Source: JBEIFW01 sp046081125 (GTDB lineage: Bacteria > Actinomycetota > Acidimicrobiia > Acidimicrobiales > Ilumatobacteraceae). Taken from it: 64,000 bases of DNA. Position numbers and translations under genes: made by a program. Every line of letters starts with the position of its first letter. Positions within the stretch are counted from its first letter, which is position 1. The notes beneath the pieces were generated by a model that saw only the letters and a list, made by a program, of their open reading frames with translations, was not told the DNA's origin and did no database searches. The stretch spans positions 8,040 through 72,039 of the forward strand of contig JBJTVH010000033.1 in assembly GCA_046081125.1 (NCBI GenBank), written 5' to 3'. Shown here piece after piece: positions 44,201-51,459 of this stretch.

Positions 44201-44692
44201 GAGCAGCGCCTGCGGGTCGTGCTGCTCGCCGCGGCGCACGACGACGGGCCCGAGCTCGGGCCCGTACGGACCGAGCCGCTGCAGGAGCGCCCGGATCGAG
44301 GTGACCACCACCGCCGGCGGGACCACCTCGGGCGACGAGAGCCGGTGACGCACCTGCAGCCGGCGGCCCATCGTCTCCACCGACGGGCTCACCCGCTCGA
44401 ACGGCAGGGTCTCCCACGCCGGGAACAGCTCGACGTCGCCGGCGGGCAGGAACTGCACGAGGTCGTCGGCGAGACGCTCGGCCGCTGTTCCCGTCGCCGT
44501 GCACACCACGAGCGGCCGGCGGCCGGTCAGCGCCGTGAGGCCGGCCAGCACCAGCGCTCGGGCCGCCTCCGGGACGACGAGCGTCGCGGTCGCCCGCCCG
44601 AGCACGCGGGCGAGCGCGGGCTCATCGCGCAGCAACGGCGCGAGCGCCGACAACGGGGGGTTGGACATCGGGGGGTCGGACGGGGGACGCAT
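41198..44692 (-). CDS. mfd: Transcription-repair coupling factor Mfd
   Basis: A 1164-residue protein of full Mfd length. Order: UvrB-homology module, the RNA-polymerase-interacting region (about 480-560, VGDYVVHHHHGVGRYGGM), the RecG-like translocase with Walker A GDVGFGKTEVA near 637 and DEEQ box VVDEEQRFGV near 737, a TRG-type motif region, and the C-terminal regulatory domain. It removes stalled RNA polymerase and recruits UvrA. A TAGGTT box 12 bases before this ATG supports it over an ATG eight codons downstream. A 1182-codon antisense open frame lies over it and is a shadow. Confidence 0.96.
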   Translation of the reverse strand: MRPPSDPPMSNPPLSALAPLLRDEPALARVLGRATATLVVPEAARALVLAGLTALTGRRPLVVCTATGTAAERLADDLVQFLPAGDVELFPAWETLPFERVSPSVETMGRRLQVRHRLSSPEVVPPAVVVTSIRALLQRLGPYGPELGPVVVRRGEQHDPQALLERPVHLGYRREELVEHRGEVALRGSILDVFPSTAETPVRVDCWGDEVDRLTTFSVSDQRSTADLDEVVIHAARELIPTDDLRARAARLVGAEPWGREQWERLAEGTRFDGMESWLPWLVEGERLLTDELPPSAQVLLIDPRRLRDRAGELLAEEADLARSLATTWGADTTTFPRLHLHADRLLGGVAASAWSVLGVPDSPDTPAVTAVGWAPAAGDGQALVGRLAGLLRDGYRVVVAADGVGSAPRVAALLRDNGIELNVVDPEAVDAARLDRPGGRIVVAPLHTGVVLEAVKVALLTEADLTGRRRAHRRPRPRRRDAVGAFEDLKVGDYVVHHHHGVGRYGGMVTRTIGGVERDYLLLEYKGGDKLYVPSDQIDAVRHYVGGEAPSLHKLGGSDFERAKSKVRSAVREIAQELVVLYQRRVTSPGYSYGPDTPWQAEMEAAFPFVETPDQLKAIGEVKVDMESEHPMDRLLCGDVGFGKTEVAIRAAFKAVQEGKQVAVLVPTTLLAQQHFQTFSERFAGYPIRVEVLSRFLTDAQARVVVAGVAAGEVDVVVGTHRLLAQNVRFKDLGLLVVDEEQRFGVTHKEAIKQLKANVDVLTMTATPIPRTLEMSLTGIRDLTLLNTPPADRQPILTYVGEDDERAVSEAIRRELLREGQVFYVHNRVLDIEEKAARVRELVPEARVAVAHGQMDEGTLEQAVVDFWEQRFDVLVCTTIIETGIDMPSVNTLVVDGAHRLGLGQLHQLRGRVGRSGVRAYAYLFYPRETALTEEAHERLRTIGEATELGSGFKIAMRDLEIRGAGNLLGESQSGHIAAVGYDLYCQMVTEAVAELKGETVTEPAEVKLDLPVDAHLPSDYVPKEELRLEAYRRLATVKDHAELDDIRAEWEDRYGPIPEPAQRLLAIGRLRAECWRTGVREVTATSREIKLTPVKLKASEEMRLRRIDRRAVYRSDAAALFVPLAPKADPVDHVLRFLGELIPPTETPPSFADPARVVTSRR

Positions 44693-44704
44693 GCGGGGAG
44701 GGTC

Positions 44705-44710
44705 AACCTA
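44705..44710 (-). promoter_or_regulatory. Putative -10 box for mfd
   Basis: TAGGTT (minus strand) lies 12 bases before the mfd ATG, giving a leader of about five bases. Confidence 0.35.
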
Positions 44711-44801
44711 GCCAGTCGCTCTTGCAGACGCCGTGCGCGGCCGGCCCCACACGCTGGGCGAACGGTCCGAACGACCCCCCGACACCGGGCCGAACGACTC
44801 C

Positions 44802-44807
44802 TACGAT
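44802..44807 (+). promoter_or_regulatory. Putative -10 box
   Basis: TACGAT lies 10 bases before the ATG of the membrane protein gene at 44818, predicting a leader of only about three bases. Confidence 0.35.
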
Positions 44808-44817
44808 CATCCCCGCC

Positions 44818-45426
44818 ATGGCGGGCTCTCGGGTGACCTTCTCGATCGACGACGGCTGGATCCGGCGCGTCCTGAGCGGCACGGTCGCCGCGGTCGTGGC
44901 CGCGCACCTGCTCGCCGTCGGCGGTGGGCTCTCGGGCGCAGCGGCGTTCGACCTGCGCAACGCATGGGCGATTCCGCACCTGGTCACGTTGGCGCTCGCG
45001 CTCGCCGCCGTCACGATCGGGGCGCGCACGGCACGCAAGGCCGCGTCGGCGCACTGGCGGGTGGCCTCGGCGCTGATCGGCCTGGCGGTATTCGATGCCG
45101 TGGCGGGCACCCTCGGGCTCGCCTCGATGAGCGCACATCTTCCCGACGTCGTGTCCCCGATGGTCCTGGCGCTTGCGGCGGCCGTCGGCGCCGCCGGCTG
45201 GCGTCGCTCCCGGCCGGCGATCCTCGTCGGTGGCCCCTGGCTCACGGGACTCGCAAGCGATCACTCCGGTGCCATCGGCCGGGTCCTGTGCCTGCTGGCG
45301 GCCGCCGCGGCCCTCGCCGTGGCCGTGCAGGCCTACAACCGGCTCTCGGGGCTCCGGGCCCGGGCCCAGGTGCGCCCGCAGCGGTCGGCGCTCACCGTGG
45401 TGGTGCCGGTGGCTCCCGGCGATTGA
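44818..45426 (+). CDS. Membrane protein of unknown function
   Basis: A 202-residue protein with five or six hydrophobic helices (first about 20-42, last about 160-178) and a short cytoplasmic C-terminal tail (RARAQVRPQR). No motifs point to a transporter or enzyme family. It is divergent from mfd, and its last 35 bases overlap the end of pth on the other strand. Codon use looks like its neighbours, so it is a genuine but uncharacterised gene. Confidence 0.72.
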   Translation: MAGSRVTFSIDDGWIRRVLSGTVAAVVAAHLLAVGGGLSGAAAFDLRNAWAIPHLVTLALALAAVTIGARTARKAASAHWRVASALIGLAVFDAVAGTLGLASMSAHLPDVVSPMVLALAAAVGAAGWRRSRPAILVGGPWLTGLASDHSGAIGRVLCLLAAAAALAVAVQAYNRLSGLRARAQVRPQRSALTVVVPVAPGD

Positions 45427-45988
45427 CCGCCGTCATCGCCGCCTCGACGCCCTCGGCCACGATCTGCTCGACGGCGTCGGCCGCCACCTGCACGCTCACG
45501 TCCAGCACGGTGCGCGCCGCCGACGACAGCCGCTTGAGGACGTGATCGGCGCCCTGTGCCGCGGAGCGCGGCTTGCCCACCCCGATGCGCACTCGCAGGA
45601 AGGCGTCACCGTGGAGATGTTGCTTGAGCGACCGCAGGCCGTTGTGGCCGGCCAGACCGCCGCCGGCCTTCACCCGCACGATCCCGGGTTCGAGGTCGAG
45701 TTCGTCGTGCACGACGATCACCCGCCCGAGGGCGTCGATGCCGTGGTGGCGGGCGAGGAGGCGGGCGGCCTCACCCGAATCGTTCATGTAGGTCTGCGGA
45801 AACGCCAGCACCACCGGCGATCCCGCAAGGCGCACCTCGGCGACCAAGGACCGGTCCCGGCGGGACGAACGCAGGCTCTGCCCGGCGCGATGGGCCAGTG
45901 CACGAACTGTGTCGGCACCCACGTTGTGGCGCGTGTGCTCGTACTCGGCACCCGGGTTGCCCAGGCCCAGCACCAGCCAGGCGCCCAC
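45392..45988 (-). CDS. pth: Peptidyl-tRNA hydrolase
   Basis: A 198-residue Pth1 enzyme that recycles tRNA from stalled peptidyl-tRNA. Active-site residues are visible: Asn11 (GLGNPG), His21 (TRHNVG), the FPQTYMNDSG segment near 63-72, VVHDELDLEPG near 92-102 and GGGLAGHNGL near 108-117. It lies two bases downstream of rplY, forming the common glmU-prs-rplY-pth order. Confidence 0.95.
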   Translation of the reverse strand: MGAWLVLGLGNPGAEYEHTRHNVGADTVRALAHRAGQSLRSSRRDRSLVAEVRLAGSPVVLAFPQTYMNDSGEAARLLARHHGIDALGRVIVVHDELDLEPGIVRVKAGGGLAGHNGLRSLKQHLHGDAFLRVRIGVGKPRSAAQGADHVLKRLSSAARTVLDVSVQVAADAVEQIVAEGVEAAMTAVNRREPPAPPR

Positions 45989-45990
45989 GC

Positions 45991-46596
45991 TCAGGACTCG
46001 GCGCCGGCCCCGGTCTCCTCACCCTGCTGGGCGATGGCCGCCCGGGTGGCCAGCGTGGCCACCACGACGATCGCCGGATCGAGCGGGCTCGTCACGCCCG
46101 CCGGCAGGGCGAGGTCGGCCACCGTGACCGTGTCGCCGACATTCATGTCGGTGACATCGATCGCGAGCTCGTTCGGGATGTTCTGCGGGGTGCAGGACAC
46201 CGTGACGGTGTTGATCTGCGGATCGACGAGGTAGCCGGCGGCCGTGACCGCCTTCGCCTCGCCGGTGAGCACCACGGGCACCTCGACGGTGATCCGCTCG
46301 CTGAGGTTCACCACGAGGAAGTCGACGTGGGTGACGGTGCGGCGGACCTTGTGGCGCTGCATCTCCTTCACGACGACCGGATGGGTGTGGCCGTCGACCG
46401 ACAGGGAGATCACGGCGTTCATGCCCGCCGGGGTGGACAGCGCCAGCCGCAGGTCGCGCCGCTCGACGACGATCGGGGTGGGCGCCACGCCGTTGCCGTA
46501 GACGACGGCGGGGATGCGGTCCTCCTTGCGGAGGCGGTTGGAGGGACGGGATCCGGTGGTGCGACCGGTCTCGGCAACGAGGGTGATGTCCGGCAT
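45991..46596 (-). CDS. rplY: 50S ribosomal protein L25/general stress protein Ctc
   Basis: A 201-residue long-type L25 (CTC family). The N-terminal 5S rRNA-binding domain includes RKEDRIPAVVYGNG near 23-36 and the HVDFLVVN strand near 88-95; a C-terminal TL5-type domain follows, ending in a short acidic tail. The ATG eight bases after GGAGTG was preferred over a GTG three codons upstream. pth follows two bases after the stop. Confidence 0.93.
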   Translation of the reverse strand: MPDITLVAETGRTTGSRPSNRLRKEDRIPAVVYGNGVAPTPIVVERRDLRLALSTPAGMNAVISLSVDGHTHPVVVKEMQRHKVRRTVTHVDFLVVNLSERITVEVPVVLTGEAKAVTAAGYLVDPQINTVTVSCTPQNIPNELAIDVTDMNVGDTVTVADLALPAGVTSPLDPAIVVVATLATRAAIAQQGEETGAGAES

Positions 46597-46684
46597 GGCG
46601 TGCACTCCAACGGGGCGGATCCGACAGGGGCGGAAAACGAACGGCCCGAGAGCCTACCGCGGCGGCGACCCGCTGGGCGAGGCG

Positions 46685-47677
46685 TCAGGACTGGTTCTCG
46701 CCGCCGAAGATCTCGCTGACGCTGGTGTCGTCGAACACGGCGTTGAGGGCATCGGCGATGATCGGCGCCACCGAGAGCACCTCCATCTTGTCGAACTGCT
46801 TCTCGGCCGGCAGCGGGATCGTGTTCGTGATCACCACCCGGGCGAGCGCCGAGTTCTTCAGCCGGTCGACCGCGGGGCCCGACAGCACCCCGTGGGTGGC
46901 CATCGCCCACACCTCGGTCGCGCCACGCTCGAGCAGGATCTCGGCCGCCGAGACGGTCGTGCCGCCGGTGTCGATCATGTCGTCGGTGATGACGCACATC
47001 CGGCCCTCGACCTCGCCGATCACCTCCTTGGCCACCGCCACGTTGTCCATGCCCTTGGGCCGGCGCTTGTTGATGAACGCAAGGTCGGCGCCCATGTCGC
47101 CGAGGTGCTGGGCGAACCGCTCGGCCACCTTCACCCGGCCGGCGTCGGGCGCCACGATCACGAGGCCCTCCGGGGCGTTGGCCCGCAGGTAGGCCTCGAG
47201 CACGGGCATGGCGGTGAGGTGGTCGACCGGGCCGTCGAAGAAGCCCTGGATCTGCCCGGAGTGCAGATCCACCGAGATCATCCGCTTCGCCCCGGCGGTG
47301 CTGAACAGGTCGGCGACCAGCCGGGCGGTGATCGGCTCGCGACCCGCCGCCTTTCGATCCTGGCGGGCGTAGCCGTAGAACGGGCACACCGCCGTGATGC
47401 GCTTGGCCGAGGCTCGGTGGGCGGCGTCGATCATGATCAACTGCTCCATGATCGAGTCGTTCACCGACCGGCTGTCGGTGCAGGCGTGGGTCTGGATGAC
47501 GAACACGTCGGCGCCCCGGATCGACTCGGCATAGCGGGCCCGGATCTCGGTGTTCGCAAAGTCGACCAGGTTCGCGTCGCCGAGCTCGACACCGAGGTGC
47601 GCTGCGATCTCCCGGGCCAGTTCCGGATGGGTGCGGCCCGTGTACAGCGCCAACCGCTTCCTGGTGACCAACTCCAT
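46685..47677 (-). CDS. prs: Ribose-phosphate pyrophosphokinase
   Basis: A 330-residue class I PRPP synthase. Motifs: the ATP-binding FANTEIRARYAESIRG near 40-55, the YGYARQDRK flexible-loop region near 100-108, VDLHSGQIQGFFDGPVDHL near 135-153, and the PRPP-binding loop VITDDMIDTGGTT near 225-237. It supplies PRPP for purines, pyrimidines, histidine and tryptophan. An AGGAGG ribosome site lies seven bases before the ATG. It starts 29 bases after the glmU stop. Confidence 0.96.
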   Translation of the reverse strand: MELVTRKRLALYTGRTHPELAREIAAHLGVELGDANLVDFANTEIRARYAESIRGADVFVIQTHACTDSRSVNDSIMEQLIMIDAAHRASAKRITAVCPFYGYARQDRKAAGREPITARLVADLFSTAGAKRMISVDLHSGQIQGFFDGPVDHLTAMPVLEAYLRANAPEGLVIVAPDAGRVKVAERFAQHLGDMGADLAFINKRRPKGMDNVAVAKEVIGEVEGRMCVITDDMIDTGGTTVSAAEILLERGATEVWAMATHGVLSGPAVDRLKNSALARVVITNTIPLPAEKQFDKMEVLSVAPIIADALNAVFDDTSVSEIFGGENQS

Positions 47678-47706
47678 GGCGCGCCTCCTGGGGGACGGTG
47701 ACTCCG

Positions 47707-48804
47707 CTAGCCCGCCGCAGTGTAGAAGGGACCGGTCGTCGTGCCCGGGGGGAGCTGTGCCCCCGGTTCGAGCACGGCGTACGGCCCCACCGAGCACCCT
47801 GCCCCGACGGTCGCCCGCCGGGCGACGACGTGCTCGAGGCGGCAGTCGGCACCGATCGTGCAGTCCACGAGCCGCGTCCCGGGGCCGATCTCACAGCCGT
47901 CCCCGACGACGGTCGCGCCCTGGAGGATCGAGCCGGGGAGCAACGTGACGTCCCGGCCGAGCTCGACGGTGACGTCGACGAAGGTCTGCAAGGGATCGAA
48001 CATCGTGACCCCGGCGAGCATCCACCGCCGGTTCGTGCGGGTGCGCAGCTCCCGCTCGGCCGTGGCGAGCTGGTAGCGGTCGTTGACCCCCTGGGCCTCC
48101 TCGGGATCGGGTGCGACCATCGCCGACACCCGATGGCCGGTCCGGGCGAGCACGGCGACCACGTCGGTCAGGTAGCACTCCCCCTGGCTGTTGTCGGGCG
48201 AGAGCCGCCGCAACGACGGGCCGAGCAGGTCGCGCCGGAAGCAGTAGATCCCGGTGTTGATCTCGTCGGAGGCCCGCTCGTCGGCGGTGGCGTTGCGGTG
48301 CTCCGCGATGCGCGTGACCCGGCCGTGGCGATCGCGCACGATGCGCCCGTAGCCCGTCGGGTCCGCGACCCGGGCCGACAGCACCGTGGCCGCCGCACCG
48401 GTCTCCTGGTGCGTCTCGACCAGGGCGGCGATGGTCTCGGGCCGCAGCAGCGGCGTGTCCCCGGGGAGCACCACGACGGTCGAGGTGTCGTCGAGGTCGT
48501 CGTCGGGGAACGCGCTCAGGCCGACGAGGACCGCATCGCCGGTGCCGCGCTGCACCCGCTGCTCGACGAAGCTCACGTGGAGCTGCGGCGGGCTGTCCTC
48601 GGCCACCCGCTTGGCCACCCGTTCGCCGCCATGTCCGATCACGACCACGGTCCGCTCCACGGGGAGGCCGACGAGGGCGTGCAGGACGTGCATGACCATC
48701 GGCCTGCCGCACACGTTGTGCAGCGGCTTGGGCCGCTGCGAGCGCATCCGGGTGCCCTCGCCGGCGGCGAGCACGACGGCCGAGAGCGGACGGTGATCGG
48801 TCAT
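47707..48804 (-). CDS. glmU: GlmU-type UDP-GlcNAc pyrophosphorylase, truncated acetyltransferase domain
   Basis: A 365-residue protein; full GlmU has about 450-495. The uridylyltransferase domain is complete: LAAGEGTRMRSQRPKPL near 12-28, VLPGDTPLL near 100, EINTGIYCF near 165 and MFDPLQTFVDV near 250. The left-handed beta-helix domain has only its first coils and stops after GPYAVLEPGAQL, before the residues that bind acetyl-CoA and acetylate glucosamine-1-phosphate. prs starts 29 bases later, so no lost C-terminus is hidden in another frame. The acetylation step should come from another enzyme. Confidence 0.9.
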   Translation of the reverse strand: MTDHRPLSAVVLAAGEGTRMRSQRPKPLHNVCGRPMVMHVLHALVGLPVERTVVVIGHGGERVAKRVAEDSPPQLHVSFVEQRVQRGTGDAVLVGLSAFPDDDLDDTSTVVVLPGDTPLLRPETIAALVETHQETGAAATVLSARVADPTGYGRIVRDRHGRVTRIAEHRNATADERASDEINTGIYCFRRDLLGPSLRRLSPDNSQGECYLTDVVAVLARTGHRVSAMVAPDPEEAQGVNDRYQLATAERELRTRTNRRWMLAGVTMFDPLQTFVDVTVELGRDVTLLPGSILQGATVVGDGCEIGPGTRLVDCTIGADCRLEHVVARRATVGAGCSVGPYAVLEPGAQLPPGTTTGPFYTAAG

Positions 48805-48811
48805 GCGCACG

Positions 48812-48817
48812 GTTGTA
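48812..48817 (-). promoter_or_regulatory. -10-like box, likely leaderless transcript
   Basis: TACAAC (minus strand) lies seven bases before the ATG of glmU. The last base departs from TAnnnT, so support is weaker. Confidence 0.35.
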
Positions 48818-48883
48818 GCAGCGCGACCGGCGACCGGCACGACCACCCCGGTCGCCGCATCGGCGTGGAACGTCTGTTCGCTC

Positions 48884-48889
48884 TAGGCT
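48884..48889 (+). promoter_or_regulatory. -10 box, likely leaderless transcript
   Basis: TAGGCT lies seven bases before the ATG of uvrD2. Confidence 0.5.
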
Positions 48890-48896
48890 GCCGCCC

Positions 48897-50852
48897 ATGC
48901 CCGCGTCGCAGGATCCGGTCGGCCCGCTCGTGGCGGGCCTCGACGAGTCCCAGCGCGAGGCCGTCACGTCGGCGGGGATGCCGCTGTGCATCCTCGCGGG
49001 AGCCGGCTCGGGCAAGACCCGGGTGCTCACCCGCCGCATCGCGTACCGGGTGGCCACCGGCTCGGCCGATGCGCGCCGCGTGCTCGCGCTCACGTTCTCC
49101 CGGCGCGCCGCGTCCGAGCTGGCCCACCGCCTGGCCCAGCTCGGGGTGCGCGAGCAGGTCACCGCCGGCACCTTCCACGCGATCGCCTACGCCAGCTTGC
49201 GGCGCTACTGGGCCGAGCAGGGGTTCGAACCACCTGAGCTGCTCGAGCGCAAGGGTCGCCTGCTCGGGCCGCTGCTCGGCCCACAGTCCCGGCGCGGGCG
49301 CAACGCGCCCGTCACGGCGGCCGACGTCGCCGCCGAGATCGAATGGGCCCGGGCCCGGCTCGTGCGCCCGTCGGGGTACGCCGAGGCGACCGAAGCCGCC
49401 GGGCGGGTCCCGCCCCTGCCGGCCGAGCACGTCGCCGGGTTGTACCTGCGCTACGAGGAGCGCAAGCGCGAGCTGCGCCTCGTCGATTTCGACGACCTGC
49501 TGTCGTTGTGCGCCAACGCCTTCACCCGCGACGAAGCGTTCGCCGCGGCCCAGCGCCGACGCTTCGCGCACCTGTTCGTCGACGAGTACCAGGACGTGAA
49601 CGCGCTCCAGCACCGCGTGCTCGAGGCCTGGCGCGGCGGCCGGCCGGACCTGTGCGTCGTCGGCGATCCCGACCAGGCGATCTACGCGTGGAACGGCGCC
49701 GACGCCTCGTTCCTGCGTGAGTTCGCCGCGCACCACCCCGGCGCCACCGTGCTGCGCCTCGGGCACAACTACCGCTCCAGCCCGCAGATCCTCGCCGCCG
49801 GCGCCGCCGTGCTGGCCGAGTTGCCGGATCCCTCGCCCCGCCCGGTCGCGCACCGGCCCGACGGGCCCCGGCCCACGATGTCGGGCCACGACGACGAGCT
49901 GGCCGAGGCCACGGCCGTCGCCCGCCACCTCGCAGCGGCCGCCGCCGAGGGGCGCGCCTGGGCCGCCATGGCGGTGCTCACCCGCACCAACGCGCAGCTC
50001 GCCGTGCTCGAAGCGGCGCTGCGGCGGGCCGGAATCCCCTACCGCGTGCGAGGCGGAGGCGGCCTCGTCGAGCAGGCCGAGGTCAAGGCATGGCTGGCGC
50101 GGCGAGCGCCGGCGTTCGCCGGGTGGCTCGGCGAGCTCGCCAGCGCCGTGGCCGACACCGAGGCGGCCATGCCCGCCGAACGCCGGGCGAACCTCGAGCA
50201 GCTGCTGCGGCTCGGCCACGAGCACGCCCGCCTCGACCCGGGCGCCACCCTCGGCGGGTTCCGGCAGTGGCTCACCACCGTGCTCCAGGGGGTCGCGCTC
50301 GACGGCGAGGCCGACGCGGTCGACCTCGTCACGTTTCACGCCGCCAAAGGGCTCGAGTGGCCCGTGGTGGTGCTGGCCGGCATGGAGAAGGGCTTCGTGC
50401 CCCACAGCAGCGCCACCACGCCCGCCGAGCGGGCCGAGGAGGTCCGGCTGGTCTACGTGGCCGTCACCCGCGCCGCCGAGGAACTGCATCTCACCTGGGC
50501 CGAGCAGCGCACCTTCGGCGAGCGCACCGCACGGCGCACCGTCTCACCCCTGGCGGACGTGATCCTCGGGCTCGGCGCACCGCGACCGGTCGCAGCGGGC
50601 TCGGCGCGGGTGCGCCGGGTGCCGGGTGCCGGGGTGGACACCGGCCTGCTCGGCCGGTTGAAGGACTGGCGCCGCGACGCCGCCCGCGATGCCGGCGTCC
50701 CGGCCTACGTGGTGTTCAACGACGCCACCCTCGAAGCGATCGCAGCCACCCGGCCCACGTCGCTCGTCGCGCTGCGCTCGGTGAGTGGCGTCGGGCCGGT
50801 GAAGGTCGAGCGGTACGGCGCCGCCGTGCTCGCACTCGTCGCCGCGGGCTGA
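48897..50852 (+). CDS. uvrD2: UvrD2-type superfamily 1 DNA helicase with HRDC domain
   Basis: A 651-residue SF1A helicase. Walker A LAGAGSGKTRVLTRR lies near 33-47, motif Ia ALTFSRRAASEL near 64, Walker B FVDEYQDVN near 227, motif III DPDQAIYAWNGADASF near 258-273, and motif V/VI VTFHAAKGLEW and RLVYVAVTRAAEEL near 478 and 520. The C-terminal 70 residues form an HRDC domain, the arrangement of mycobacterial UvrD2. It is shorter than UvrD1/PcrA and lacks a Tudor-like tail. It acts in DNA repair or replication-conflict handling. Confidence 0.93.
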   Translation: MPASQDPVGPLVAGLDESQREAVTSAGMPLCILAGAGSGKTRVLTRRIAYRVATGSADARRVLALTFSRRAASELAHRLAQLGVREQVTAGTFHAIAYASLRRYWAEQGFEPPELLERKGRLLGPLLGPQSRRGRNAPVTAADVAAEIEWARARLVRPSGYAEATEAAGRVPPLPAEHVAGLYLRYEERKRELRLVDFDDLLSLCANAFTRDEAFAAAQRRRFAHLFVDEYQDVNALQHRVLEAWRGGRPDLCVVGDPDQAIYAWNGADASFLREFAAHHPGATVLRLGHNYRSSPQILAAGAAVLAELPDPSPRPVAHRPDGPRPTMSGHDDELAEATAVARHLAAAAAEGRAWAAMAVLTRTNAQLAVLEAALRRAGIPYRVRGGGGLVEQAEVKAWLARRAPAFAGWLGELASAVADTEAAMPAERRANLEQLLRLGHEHARLDPGATLGGFRQWLTTVLQGVALDGEADAVDLVTFHAAKGLEWPVVVLAGMEKGFVPHSSATTPAERAEEVRLVYVAVTRAAEELHLTWAEQRTFGERTARRTVSPLADVILGLGAPRPVAAGSARVRRVPGAGVDTGLLGRLKDWRRDAARDAGVPAYVVFNDATLEAIAATRPTSLVALRSVSGVGPVKVERYGAAVLALVAAG

Positions 50853-50884
50853 CAGGCTCGCCGCCCGGACACGACGGCTGGAGG

Positions 50885-51112
50885 ATGGCGATGGGCGACG
50901 AGTTGGTCTCGGTGAGCGAGCGGGCGGTGCTGCGGCGGGAGGAGGCGGCCGAGCGGCTCCGGGCCCTCGCCGATCAGCTGTCCCGGCAGAACAAGGTGAG
51001 CTTCTCCCGGGAAGGCCTGCGCTACACCGTGCGCGTCCCCGACGAGGTGACCATGGAGATCGAGATCGAGATCGGCGAGGACAACGAGATCGAGATCGAA
51101 CTGTCCTGGTGA
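50885..51112 (+). CDS. Amphi-Trp domain protein
   Basis: A 75-residue protein matching the small amphi-Trp family: N-terminal charged helices (EEAAERLRALADQLSRQ) followed by a beta segment LRYTVRVPDEVTMEIEIEIG and an acidic end with the terminal Trp (IELSW). The function is unknown. The AGGATGGCGATG context offers two in-frame ATGs two codons apart. The tRNA-Gln gene begins four bases after its stop on the opposite strand. Confidence 0.8.
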   Translation: MAMGDELVSVSERAVLRREEAAERLRALADQLSRQNKVSFSREGLRYTVRVPDEVTMEIEIEIGEDNEIEIELSW

Positions 51113-51115
51113 ACG

Positions 51116-51186
51116 CTCGGGGGGGAGGGCTCGAACCTCCATAGGCGGATCCAAAGTCCGCAGTCCTGCCATTGGACGACCCCCGA
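51116..51186 (-). tRNA. tRNA-Gln (anticodon UUG)
   Basis: A 71-base cloverleaf: 7-bp acceptor stem (TCGGGGG/CCCCCGA), D-stem GTCC/GGAC, anticodon stem GCGGA/TCCGC with loop CTTTGGA giving anticodon TTG, 4-base variable loop, T-stem GGAGG/CCTCC with loop TTCGAGC, discriminator G. CCA is not encoded. All stems pair without mismatch. Confidence 0.93.
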
Positions 51187-51226
51187 CTGGGCCCGCCTGA
51201 CGCTAGCCACCGCGGACTCCGGGTGC

Positions 51227-51285
51227 GGCTCGGGGCGGTTGGGCACAGGCTCGGGGCGGTTGGGCACAGGCCCGGAGCGGCCGGT
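51227..51285. repeat. 21-bp tandem repeat between tRNA-Gln and bS22 gene
   Basis: Two perfect 21-base copies (51227-51247 and 51248-51268) with the core CTCGGGGCGGTTGGG are followed by a degenerate third copy. They occupy the divergent tRNA/bS22 promoter region. Confidence 0.8.
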
Positions 51286-51290
51286 AGGGT
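51285..51290 (+). promoter_or_regulatory. Putative -10 box for the bS22 gene
   Basis: TAGGGT lies 10 bases before the ATG, giving a leader of about three bases. Confidence 0.4.
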
Positions 51291-51300
51291 GACGAGCCCT

Positions 51301-51396
51301 ATGGGTTCGCTGATCAAGAAGCGCCGCAAGCGCATGCGCAAGAAGAAGCACAAGAAGATGCTGAAGCGCACGCGGTTCCAGCGTCGCAACAAGTAA
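51301..51396 (+). CDS. Small basic ribosomal protein bS22 (AURKAIP1/COX24 domain)
   Basis: Only 31 residues, nearly half Lys/Arg: it begins MGSLIKKRRKRMRKKKHKK and ends RTRFQRRNK. This matches the actinobacterial bS22 protein, which occupies a groove of the small subunit near the decoding region and subunit interface. It is too short for most gene finders but clearly real. It ends before a hairpin shared with convergent ispE. Confidence 0.9.
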   Translation: MGSLIKKRRKRMRKKKHKKMLKRTRFQRRNK

Positions 51397-51420
51397 CCGA
51401 ACCCCCTGCGGTTCTCCAAC

Positions 51421-51450
51421 GACCGTCCGTGCCCATCGGGCCGGGCGGTC
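51421..51450. terminator. Bidirectional terminator hairpin between bS22 gene and ispE
   Basis: The arms GACCGTCCGTGCCC and GGGCCGGGCGGTC pair around a short ATC loop in the 63-base gap between convergent genes. Only a weak T-rich tail (GTCTTC) follows on the plus strand. Confidence 0.6.
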
Positions 51451-51459
51451 GTCTTCGCG

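Noticed and set aside
41288..44836. An 1182-codon open frame antisense to mfd, and similar long antisense frames at 1146-2741 and 19028-22954
   Set aside because: They mirror the codon periodicity of the real genes, are rich in Arg/His/Gly/Pro, and show no domain. They are expected shadows in very GC-rich DNA.
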